A stretch of DNA of 64,000 nt, taken from positions 11,683,593-11,747,592 of the forward strand of contig NC_056045.1 of assembly GCF_004379255.2 (NCBI RefSeq). Direction: 5' to 3'. Below the pieces are notes generated by a model that saw nothing but the letters and a program-made list of their open reading frames with translations, was not told where the DNA came from and did not search any database. A program made the translations under genes and the position numbers. Shown here piece by piece: positions 56,201 through 64,000 of this stretch. The DNA comes from Salvia splendens (lineage: Eukaryota; Streptophyta; Magnoliopsida; Lamiales; Lamiaceae). Each line of letters starts with the position of its first letter. Position 1 is the stretch's first letter.

Positions 56201-56848
56201 GCATCGTCGACACGTGAAGTTTGTGGCGGGGGATTTGGTGTTGCTCAAACTCCAACCTTATCGTCAGCATTCGGTCGCGCGCCCGTTGTCGGCAAAATTG
56301 GCGCGTCGCTATTATGGACCATTTGAGGTGTTGAGCGGATCGGGCAAGTGGCTTATAGGTTGCGGCACCCGGAGGGGAGCAGAATTCATAACGTGTTTCA
56401 CGTAAGCCTTCTTCGCCCGTTTGTAGCTGGGGATTCAGAGGAACCGCGGGGAAATTTGCAGTCGGATTTTTTAGGCGATCGCCCGGTGGTGTACCCGGTG
56501 CGTGTGCTGGAAAGGAGGTTGCTTTGGAATGGGGATCAGCCAAAGGAGCATGCTTTGGTTCGTTGGTCGGACGGTACCGAGTCGCCGACTTGGGAATCTA
56601 TGGATGTGCTTCGTCAGAAGTTTCCGAATATCCTCCTTGAGGACAAGGATGTTGCTATGGAGAGGGGGGTTGATACGATCCCAACTGAACCACAAGCACG
56701 GCAGGAACCGGTAGTGGAACAGAGAAGAAAGAGTGACGAGGATAGGCGGACAAAGGGAGTTCGAGAGGAAGCTTCCATCGCGAAGTCGAAGCCGACGAGG
56801 AACGCGAAGCCTCCGAGCAGATTCGGCAACTTCGTTGCCAAGTAGTTA
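53268..56848 (+). pseudogene. pol: Pol of the chromovirus: protease, RT, RNase H, integrase, chromodomain
   Basis: Protease ILIDTGSDRDFL (about 53300). RT with [20 protein letters not shown] and the FFDDILVYS active site (about 54345). Two one-base shifts near 54590 and 54627 break LRGFLGLTGYYRRF-type sequence. RNase H around 54750-55110 (ETDVSDVGIGAVL, HKELYAIVEAV) contains TAG at 54961; ALSRR follows. TAG at 55219 and a shift near 55300 precede the integrase HHCC finger (EYH...GHPG, CVICQ) and the DDE core (MDFITGLP, VSDRDSVF, YHPQSDGQTEV). A shift near 56350 leads to the chromodomain (YPVRVLERRL, HALVRWSDGTESPTWES, near 56490-56640). The frame then enters the 3' LTR and stops at about 56845 (SRFGNFVAK). 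Confidence 0.9.
56660..56670 (+). promoter_or_regulatory. Polypurine tract of the chromovirus
   Basis: GAGAGGGGGGT stands directly before the 3' LTR and is also read as pol codons (MERGV). Confidence 0.75.
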
Positions 56849-57252
56849 CTTCCATAATTATCTTTATTTTATTTTAAGTAGGAGTCGAACATTAGTCTTT
56901 TATTTTGGAATATTTTATTAATTATTTTTGCAATTGAGTCGAGCGTAATTATAAGCTCCATCCGGTTTTCTTGTTGGTTCTTTCCCGATGCTTAGGATTA
57001 GGTCGAACCAAACCTAGGGTCCGTAGAATATAAATAGGGCTATTTTGTTCATAACCTATGAGGAATGAAAATATTGGTTGCCCAGCATCTCGTTGATAAC
57101 TTGTGAAATAACATACGAATTTGATTGCCTGACGGGAAAGCCTCCCACACACAGTCAGTTCGTGCCGCCGCCGACCCTGAAACAGGGTGCTGGAAAGTTT
57201 GTTTGCCGCCGGGAGAGAGATCGTGGGCTGTTGAGGGAGGAAACCCTTAACA
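56671..57252 (+). repeat. 3' LTR of the chromovirus
   Basis: 582 bp. It begins inside the pol frame, and the first about 59 codons of the LTR are still open. It is followed by TSD GCCCC. Confidence 0.95.
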
Positions 57253-57360
57253 GCCCCCTACATTTTGGGAACTCTTTAACAAGAGTCATAGGCTAACCAG
57301 AAAAGACTCACATTAGATGTGTTCACAGCGTGCTGCGGAAATTGAAGTAATTTCGTTTTA

Positions 57361-57779
57361 AATTGCTTACTAATATGTTTCTTACACTGAGCATGGTAAT
57401 TTAGAACAATTTATTACTTTATATGTGTTTGTTTGTTGAAGGAGCAAGTTTTGGTGATGTGATTTAGAACAGTTAATTTAGTTCTGGTGTGCTGCTAGTA
57501 AACTTGAAGAAAAGTAGCATGAATGAATTAATTTGATGATCAGTGATTCAGTGATTGATGAAAACCAGCATGAATTACTTTGAAGATCAGTGATTATGTG
57601 ATGAAAAGTAGCATGCATGAATGAATTATTTGATGGATCATTGGTTAATTGATGAAGTGTGAAAGGAGAAACCTGATCTTATTTCATTTAATTTCTGGTG
57701 TGCTGCACATAAACTTAAAATTTGGCTGTTTATTGAAACCAGACGTATTCTAAATTACTATATATGTGTTTGTTTGTTG
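57361..57779 (+). other. CACTA gene intron with an internal partial duplication
   Basis: TGTGTTTGTTTGTTGAAGGA and GCAAGTTT occur at about 57422 and again at 57764. GAATTA/GATGATCAGTGATT phrases are repeated between them. The second copy precedes the C-terminal exon. The first copy lacks the exon. Confidence 0.6.
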
Positions 57780-58127
57780 AAGGAGCAAGTTTATGCAAAG
57801 GCTGATGCATTACGGGCACAAGGGGTTGAAAATATTGATTACGATGCAATCTTTGCTGATTATTTTGGGAAGGTGAAGAAGAGGAAGCAGATCGCTGGTA
57901 CTGGACCAGCAACAAGCATATATTTCCTGTTTGCTACCGGCTCATCCACCTTTGCAGCTATTGGCTCAGCTTGTATTAGCGCCGACGAGGTCGAGTGACG
58001 AGTCCAGGAGATACGTGAACAAGTTAGAGGTGACGTTACAAATGAGGTGCAAGAGAGAATGGAGCTTGTGATGCAGGACGAACTTGCAAAAGTGTGTGAG
58101 GAGTTGAACAGAAAACAGTGTCGTTGC

Positions 58128-61100
58128 TGTTAGGTTTGGTATACTGAAAAGCATGTTTCGAGCAAGTTCGCGCGAATAGAATCTTGCTTGTATACGAAAA
58201 ACTCTACAATCCACTTTTAACCCGATTCAGTATTATTCGAGCAATTTGCACGAATAAAATCAATATATCATTATATTGTGTTTGCTGGTGCATTTATAAG
58301 ATTGTTTTATAAACATTTAAATGCATAAGAAGCAATGTTTTGCAAAAGAAAATGAAGAATTTCACAACCTAGATAGGCTTTGGCTACCTATCGCGAAAGG
58401 TTGCAATGTCAGTCCAATTATTTCTAAGCCTTATTGAAATAAGATGACGTTGGTGTGGTATAACACTGAATAGATCTAACAGCAAAGATGTGTCTTTATG
58501 CTATCTACTGAAAGACTAGGTCTTGATAAATAACTATTTCTTAATCAACATACGTTAGCATTGAGCAATGATGATTATGCACTACTTTGACTTATCAAAC
58601 GGTGCGGGTTTTTCGCAACCCAATAATCCTGATATATTGGGCAGTGATGATTAATATATAGCGATGCTAGGATTGCTATTATGTTGAATCGTACGTGAGG
58701 TGAGACTCGTTTGGTAATGTCTTCAAGAGGAGTTTGAACAAAGTTTTTATTATTCGGAAACTGGCCAGTTGGAATTTAATTATTCCATGAATAATAAATA
58801 AGTGTTTCTTGCTAAATCCACTCTTGAAATTCATAAGATATTGATTAACTACATCCATAGCAGACTTTAATTAATTAATGGACATTTATATCTTAAGCGC
58901 GAGAAATAAATATTTAAATAAAATGGAAACCCGGATTACTTGTAATTTTAGATTTGGATGGAAGTGCAATATTACTTCTGTAGTGGCTGCACATAATATT
59001 CCAATATAAACTTATATTAAATTATGAGTTCAATTTAATTAGTAAATCTAATTGGGTAAGGCCACATCCAAACCTCCATAAATCCCTGACTGAGCCCAAA
59101 TATGAAATTAATATAAATAGGAGAATAAAGAAGACAGAATTAAGTTTTTTTTTAAAATAACGTCCACTCCTGAAAAGGAATAAGGGATGATTTTTTTTTC
59201 TTGGTTTTTCTCCTCCGTGAGTTTTTCAGCTCCTCATTCGTGAGAAAATTCTGTCTTTTTTATTCGAGTCCTAGTGTTCTGATAAGATGAGCCCACACTG
59301 GTCTAATATTGATGACCATCACGTGGAGAAGGTGTGATGCCCCAATTTTTCCTACTCCTTTTAGTTGTGTTATTTTGGATGATCGTCGAATTTTAGCCAA
59401 ATATCATTTAGTTTTATTTTGAGAGTTTTTTAAGAAGTCCAAAATATTAATTATTCATTCTAGTCAAACAATCAACTACTTGGTCAAATATATTTCTCCA
59501 AACTCCATCACCAAACGATTTCCTCATATCTCCACTTCCTAACATCTCTCCAACAAATCAAATCTCCATAAAATTTATTATATATCTCCTCCCACAATCT
59601 TAGCCAATTTTCAACGCCATTCCAATGCAGTTTTTCTTCTCTTCCAATCAAAGGTAAACTCCAGTCGATTCATGAATACGAAACCTTCACATATTGATTC
59701 TGTAATCACCGATCAATTCTCAGCATTTGTTTTCCTTGCATTCATTTAGGATAATTTTGAATCCTCGTGCCTTGTGCAATGTTTCAATCTTTAAGTTTAA
59801 CCCTTTGTCTCTTTTGAAAATTCAATCCTTTAAGAAATAAATTGAAATCGATTAAAAGAAAGAGAATTAGAATGAATTGGGGAGAGGGACTTACCGGTTG
59901 TGAGACGAGACGCTGCCTACGGAGGAGCTGACCGCCTGGGGCAGCGGCGAACAACGGCGGCCAGAGTCGGTGACGCCGCGATGGAGCCAGCGGCAGCGGT
60001 TGGCCTTCGACGGAGAGGCAGTGGCAGGGAAGCGGCGCCGATTTTGGAACGAGGGAGATGGATACTCTGTTTTTTACTTTGGATGAAAATTTGAGGGAGA
60101 GAGAATCTGTTTTGGGGATTTTGTGTTCACTTGGATATAGAGATGAGGACTTGAGCTTGGTGTTGAGAGATTGTTGTTGTAAATTTGTAGAAGAATGGCG
60201 GAGGGAGAGAGAGACGTGAGATTTGGAGAGGAAAAGAGTTTGCTGTGAAATAAATTGATGAAGAAGACGTGTAGGGGTGTTGGGAGTATATGTACTGTTT
60301 TTTTTCCCTTTCTTTTCTCTAGTTTCAAGTTTTTGGGCCACTTTAATTTACTTTGCATGTGTTAGGCCTATAGGTGGGAGTCTAATGTTGTGTTGGATTA
60401 TTTTGTTTTATGGGATGTTTTGGTTAATAAATTTATGCCAGTGTATTAATTATTTTGCGAAGCTGAGGTCGGGCCGAGTTTTAAAATACGAGAAACTAGA
60501 AACCTTTCTAAGAGGAGATGAGGAATAATACGAGCACACACGTAGGATCCATGCACTCTAATTAGATGTTTTCTTGAGTTTGATGAGTTTATTATTTTAT
60601 TTCAAAAGGGTTTTCTTTCGCAAGCGAGTAAGGCTCAGTGAGAGTTTTCAAGTTAAGAATATTAAGAGAACGAGGTGGGCTTTTTATCCTACATTATTGT
60701 GTAGGCTTACTTTTAAATTTACACAATATTTTTCAAGTATGAGTTATGTGCTTAAATTCCAAATATGTTGTGTCATGCCGTATTTTGTTTTTGAGGATGT
60801 GCCTATCTGATCGCCTAGTGGGGAGTGAGTCCCTATTAGAAGTTGAGTTTAATCGAATTCGGGTTTGTCTAAGGAGTGAGTCCATATTCCTTCTCTCAAA
60901 TGTTTCTGCTGAGTAGTTGTCCTTCTTTTGAGTTCTTGTGTTGCTGAGATCATATTCATTTTTGAGTTGTTGATTGACGAGATACTCTAATTTTATTCGA
61001 GCTATTCCCATTTGTTTCGAGCTATGGTCGAGTTGTGTTGTTTTCCCCTTTCTTCCCCACTTCTTAAATCCACCCCTAGTCGCAATCAACTGTATTTTCT

Positions 61101-61354
61101 ATCCTTAGAAATGCGGGCGTGACAGAAGGCGCGACCAATCGACGATTCTTTGGATAATCTAATCGGTAACTCTAAACCGTAGAATTCATATTTTAGGATT
61201 TATATTCTTTAAGCATGAATTATTTGCGTTCTAGCATGCAATTCTGTGTTAACATGTGAATAGATTAATCTCATAATCTGTCAAATAGATCCTACGTCTG
61301 ATTCATTTATTTTGTACAAGTCTTCTGCTGTGCAAGGGGCTCCAAACCCCAGCA
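58128..61354 (+). mobile_element. Solo LTR (TSD GTTGC), itself interrupted by another solo LTR
   Basis: It starts TGTTAGGTTTGGTATACTGA, ends CCAAACCCCAGCA, and is flanked by GTTGC (58123-58127, 61355-61359). Without the nested LTR it is about 1.43 kb. A TATAAATAGG promoter-like site lies near 59113. Its start and layout look copia-like. Removing it rejoins the CACTA reading frame. Confidence 0.75.
59335..61124 (+). mobile_element. Nested solo LTR (TSD GAAGG)
   Basis: It starts TGTGATGCCCCAATTTTTCC, ends GGGCGTGACA, and is flanked by GAAGG (59330-59334, 61125-61129). 1790 bp. The TGTGATGCCCC...GGGCGTGACA ends are typical of Ty3/gypsy LTRs. Short frames inside, including GC-rich 59880-60060, are not supported as genes. 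Confidence 0.8.
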
Positions 61355-61596
61355 GTTGCAAGACCAGCTGAAGATCCTCAGGAACAGTTCAACCAATTGA
61401 GAAGAGGCTAGTGTTAAGAACTCTATTTCAAGTGAAACAATCTAGTATTTTGGACTCCTTAACTAACTTGCTTTGAAGTGAACCAATTTAGTATTTTTAG
61501 ATTTTTCAATTTTCGGTTCATTACATTATAATTATTATATTAATTTCGTAAATAATAATAAAAATTAAAAAAATCTCTGCAAAAGAATTTTCATAA

Positions 61597-61902
61597 ATTT
61601 CCGAGCACAAATTAGTACTAGCACATTTCCAATGAGTAGAATTCCGAGCACTTGTAAGTGCTAGCACATTTCCCACGCTGCTCGGAAAACATTCGGATTA
61701 GTCTTTTTGCGAGCACACACAATGCTCGGACACTTTTCATGGTAGTGCTCAGAACTTCCTCCGAAATGTTTCCGACGAGCCATCTACAGAGCACATCTTG
61801 TGCTCGATATGTGCTCAGTATATGGTTATTTTCGAGCACCTTTTCACGTTTCCGAGCACATGTTAATTTCTGGTGCTCGGAAAACCCCGACTTTTTGTAG
61901 TG
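61597..61902 (-). repeat. Right CACTA terminus and subterminal repeats
   Basis: About ten TTCCGAGCAC/GTGCTCGGAA variants in 300 bp, ending GACTTTTTGTAGTG. These are the likely transposase-binding repeats of this CACTA family. Confidence 0.85.
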
Positions 61903-61993
61903 TTTACATGTTTATTTCGTGCCACCCTTTATTAAACTTGCCCACTCTACTTCTCCTAACCAAACAAAATTAATGGGGTGATTCTTTTTTTCA

Positions 61994-62312
61994 GTAAAGG
62001 TCAATTTTGGTCCTAAAATATATGACAAAAATACGAATTTGGTTCAAAATATTGACTTTTTGAAAAAGAAGTCCATAACAAATGAAATCCTTGTTGGAGT
62101 GGTCCTTTTTCGACGGTTCGGTAAAAAAACTAACGGTCATGCCACTGTGCAATTAGCGTTGACCGTTAGTTTTTTTACAGAACCGTAAAAAAAAGCACTA
62201 CTTCATCGACATTTTTATTTGTTATGGACCCGTTTTTTAAAAAGTGAATGTTTTGGACCAAATTCATATGTTGGTCATATTTTTAGAACAAAAATTGACT
62301 TTTACTCTTATT
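61994..62312. mobile_element. Palindromic MITE, copy 1
   Basis: AGTAAAGGTCAATTTTGGTC at the left and its diverged complement at the right (AATTGACTTTTACT), with arms of about 150 bp. Both arms hold CATAACAAATGAAA/TTTTTATTTGTTATG. The centre carries an AACGGTCATGCCACTGTGCA core. Confidence 0.8.
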
Positions 62313-62329
62313 TTTTTGTTCTAGGGGGT

Positions 62330-62757
62330 TATTTAAGTCCCAAAAATGTACTGCGATTTATTTAAATTTCCAATTTGTGAGAGACTCATGCGTCTTCGAT
62401 TAATGAAACGCAAAACGATCATGCATTTTAGGCAACGATCTTCGATTAATCTCAATCTATCTTGAGTTCTGATTGTGAATAGTCTTAAAAATGTTTGAAT
62501 TAGATGACATCTTCCAGCTCTACGGCTCAATTGGTTTACAGATCTAAAGATCCATCAGTATTATATCTTTAGAGCAAGTACATTACGAGAAACCTTTTGG
62601 CATGGGGAGAACCACATGTTTTCCGTTGTCGTCAAATTGAAAGCAAGGTTTGGGCAGTGGAAATCCATCGCAATGTGAGGCCTTGGCTTGATGCATTTGG
62701 TTTTTCAGGCCTATTGGCCTTGGCTAGACATCCCAAAAATGACTAAGATAAAATAGT
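62330..62757 (+). pseudogene. Plant-mobile-domain-like fragment
   Basis: Near 62585-62745 one frame reads WGEPHVFRCRQIESKVWAVE, then HRNVRPWLDAFGFSGLLALA. The VRPWLDAFGFSGLLAL part resembles the start of plant mobile domain (MAIN-like) proteins. No start or full domain is present. The rest of the stretch shows nothing else. Confidence 0.35.
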
Positions 62758-62767
62758 GTTTTAGACG

Positions 62768-63087
62768 ATGGAGTAAAGGTCAATTCTAGTCCTAAATATA
62801 TAACCAAAATATGAATTTTGTCTAAAACATTCACATTTTGAAAAACGATCCATAACAAATGAAATTTTTGTCGGAGTGGTCCTTTTTTGACAGTTCCCTC
62901 AAAATATAACGGTCATGCCACTGTGCAATTAACGTTGAGCATTAGTATTTTGACAGAAACGTCCAATAAAGGATTACTTCGGCGACATTTTCATTTGTTA
63001 TGGACCCGTATTTTACAAAACGAATATTTTAGGCCAAATTCATATTTTGGTAATATATTTAGGATAAAAATTGACCTTTATATTTAT
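62768..63087. mobile_element. Palindromic MITE, copy 2
   Basis: Same family and orientation as 61994 (AGTAAAGGTCAATTCTAGTC ... AAATTGACCTTTAT), sharing AACGGTCATGCCACTGTGCA and TTTGTTATGGACCCGTATTT. Confidence 0.8.
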
Positions 63088-63095
63088 ATTTAAGT

Positions 63096-63165
63096 GATCT
63101 ACAATACTTTTTTTTTATCTTATTTCAGTGATCTACAACACTTTTTTTTTATATCTTATTTCATA
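63096..63165 (+). repeat. Short tandem duplication
   Basis: AGTGATCTACAATACTTTTT and AGTGATCTACAACACTTTTT, each followed by TATCTTATTTCA. Confidence 0.85.
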
Positions 63166-63203
63166 CTCAATAAACAACATTTCACAACCCTTCATTCCTT
63201 CAT

Positions 63204-63420
63204 ATAACTATTCAGGAGTCTCGCTCTTTATTTTCTTTTCATTTCATATTACTTATGTATTTATTTATTTTTAAATCTAATTAAATTACTTTCCTAATTT
63301 ATTTGAAATACCATATTCATTAAAATAACATTCTCCATTTACTTGCAAATCTCAATTAAAATTTTAAATTAATGTTCAAATTAAATTTACGGTAATAAAA
63401 ATATAAATATTATTCAAATT
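63204..63420 (+). repeat. Dispersed AT-rich repeat, copy 2
   Basis: Matches 43107-43350 in order and orientation. The downstream part resumes near 63705 (TATAAAATACTCTCTCAAAC), after about 280 bp not seen in copy 1. Confidence 0.7.
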
Positions 63421-63788
63421 AAATTCATATGATAATAAAAACATAAACATACTAGTAGAAAAAGAAAAGAAAAAATAGAAAAAAAGAATGCAATAAAAAT
63501 AAAAATACTAAAAATAAAATTATGAAATTGGGTTTTGAACCAAGAACCTTTAGGATTTACAAAAACTACCTTTAGGTATAGACTAAACATTAATTTTGTA
63601 TTGAAATCCAACAAATTAATATAGAAAGCAAAAAAAGGAAGGAAAATTAGTTACATGCAAAACTATTTGTCACACGTCTAACTCACAAGCAATATTAGAG
63701 TTACAAAACCATCTATAAAATACTCTCTCAAACAATGCAAAATATGATTATAATATTAATATTAAAGTTACAAAACTATCTATAAACT

Positions 63789-63994
63789 AATCCCTTCGTC
63801 CCACAAAATATGTCACACTTGTAGGACGACACGAGATTTTATGAGGTTTTGTTTTGTATATGAAGTGAAGAGAGAAAATATGATTATAATATAAATGTGA
63901 GAGATAACTTTTTAAAAAAAATGGAAATGTAACATCTTTAATGGAACAAACTAAAAAGGAAAGTGAGACATCTTTTATGGGACTGGGGGAGTAC
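63789..63994. mobile_element. Stowaway-like MITE
   Basis: TCCCTTCGTCCCACAAAATA at the left and, complemented, TACTCCCCCAGTCCCATAAA at the right. About 205 bp, TA-flanked. Confidence 0.75.
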
Positions 63995-64000
63995 TAATTT

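Larger units (their letters stand above)
51265..57252 (+). mobile_element. Chromodomain Ty3/gypsy retrotransposon (chromovirus)
   Basis: LTRs at 51265-51846 and 56671-57252 (582 bp each, TGATACG...TTAACA) are flanked by a perfect TSD, GCCCC (51260-51264, 57253-57257). By eye the LTRs differ at about 17-18 sites, roughly 3 percent, so it is older than the Tat element. gag, protease, RT, RNase H, integrase and a chromodomain are present in one order on +. Several frameshifts and stops make it defective. It interrupts a CACTA exon. Confidence 0.95.
46781..61409 (+). pseudogene. CACTA-encoded Transposase_24-type gene, broken into pieces by insertions
   Basis: The first exon is 46781-46962: MPRGGHTRRRTSSSIDTPLD...DEYGRKYIHLECGL. 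A later exon starts at 51237 (TRENNGRP) and is cut by the chromovirus. It resumes at 57258 (PTFWELFNKSHRLTRKDSH, then TAG). The C-terminal exon runs 57780-58127 (EQVYAKADALRAQGVENIDY, GTGPATSIYF, GSSTFAAIGSA, a TGA, VQEIREQVRGD, ERMELVMQDELAKV) and is cut by a solo LTR. The last residues lie at 61360-61409 (PAEDPQEQFNQLRRG, then TAG). Such proteins (plant Ptta/En/Spm-related) accompany the CACTA transposase. Reading across the insertion points restores continuity, and this is strong support for the nesting order. Confidence 0.7.
44251..61902 (+). mobile_element. Decayed CACTA (En/Spm-type) transposon, heavily nested
   Basis: The left end reads (T)ACTACAAAAAAGTCGCATG, with the terminal C apparently mutated. 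The right end reads GACTTTTTGTAGTG (complement CACTACAAAAAGTC). Both are followed inward by repeated TTCCGAGCAC-type subterminal motifs. Between them are pieces of one + strand gene of the plant CACTA Transposase_24 type. The insertions at 44457, 51265 and 58128 fall within the element or this gene. The 3 bp TSD is not clear (GTT and TTT). Confidence 0.75.

Noticed and set aside
59784..60358. 185-residue frame on - and a GC-rich frame on + near 59900
   Set aside because: They lie inside a solo LTR with exact TSDs and have no recognisable domain; probably LTR sequence without a protein.
44251..61902. Perfect CACTA element with a 3 bp TSD
   Set aside because: The left terminal base is not C, and flanks GTT and TTT do not match, so intact borders are not claimed.

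Overview
This is a nuclear plant genome window, almost certainly from a eudicot. The FAR1/MULE transposases, ULP1-like genes, Tat-lineage Ty3/gypsy element, CACTA Transposase_24-type gene and Stowaway-like MITEs are all plant hallmarks. The repeat flavour suggests an asterid, perhaps Lamiales, but that is only a guess. I find no convincing ordinary host gene: the 64 kb is a nest of transposable elements.

Region 1 (1-20.8 kb) and its continuation at 38.7-39.5 kb hold Mutator-like elements (MULEs) and their small derivatives, most bordered by (TA)n tracts. MULE-A (1 to about 6385, left end outside the window) has a ULP1-like cysteine protease gene on + and a FAR1-type transposase gene on -, converging tail to tail. 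MULE-B (about 8.6-15.95 kb) repeats this plan in decayed form. Small elements belong to TIR families that I call A-D. One of them (18717-20318) is a giant hairpin with arms of about 620 bp.

Region 2 (20868-38688) is MULE-C, a 17.8 kb element with inverted terminal repeats of about 1.15 kb. These encode the same first exons for both convergent genes. Its ULP-like gene is split by a very young 10.3 kb Tat-type Ty3/gypsy retrotransposon (22220-32548, TSD AGATG) that carries spliced-looking antisense genes. Its transposase is reduced to the C-terminal third, flanked by tandem and inverted copies of its own last exon.

Region 3 (39.5-44.2 kb) holds Stowaway-like MITEs, a candidate copia-like LTR and a solo LTR (TSD GTGTG).

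Region 4 (44.25-61.9 kb) is one decayed CACTA element. Nested inside it are a solo LTR (TSD GTGAG), a hAT pseudogene, a retroposed poly(A) scar, a SINE-like unit, a chromodomain Ty3/gypsy element (51265-57252, TSD GCCCC) and a solo LTR within a solo LTR (TSDs GTTGC and GAAGG).

Region 5 (61.9-64 kb) has palindromic MITEs, a plant-mobile-domain-like fragment and a Stowaway MITE.

The most interesting signal is that each MULE TIR family fills its non-coding DNA with its own short motif (A ACTTCATT, B GGTCAT, C AATGATA, D TAATGCA, E TTGACAT). Autonomous-looking and small non-autonomous members share the motif. This resembles the motif arrays bound by VANC anti-silencing proteins in Arabidopsis VANDAL MULEs, but here it occurs in FAR1/ULP-type MULEs.
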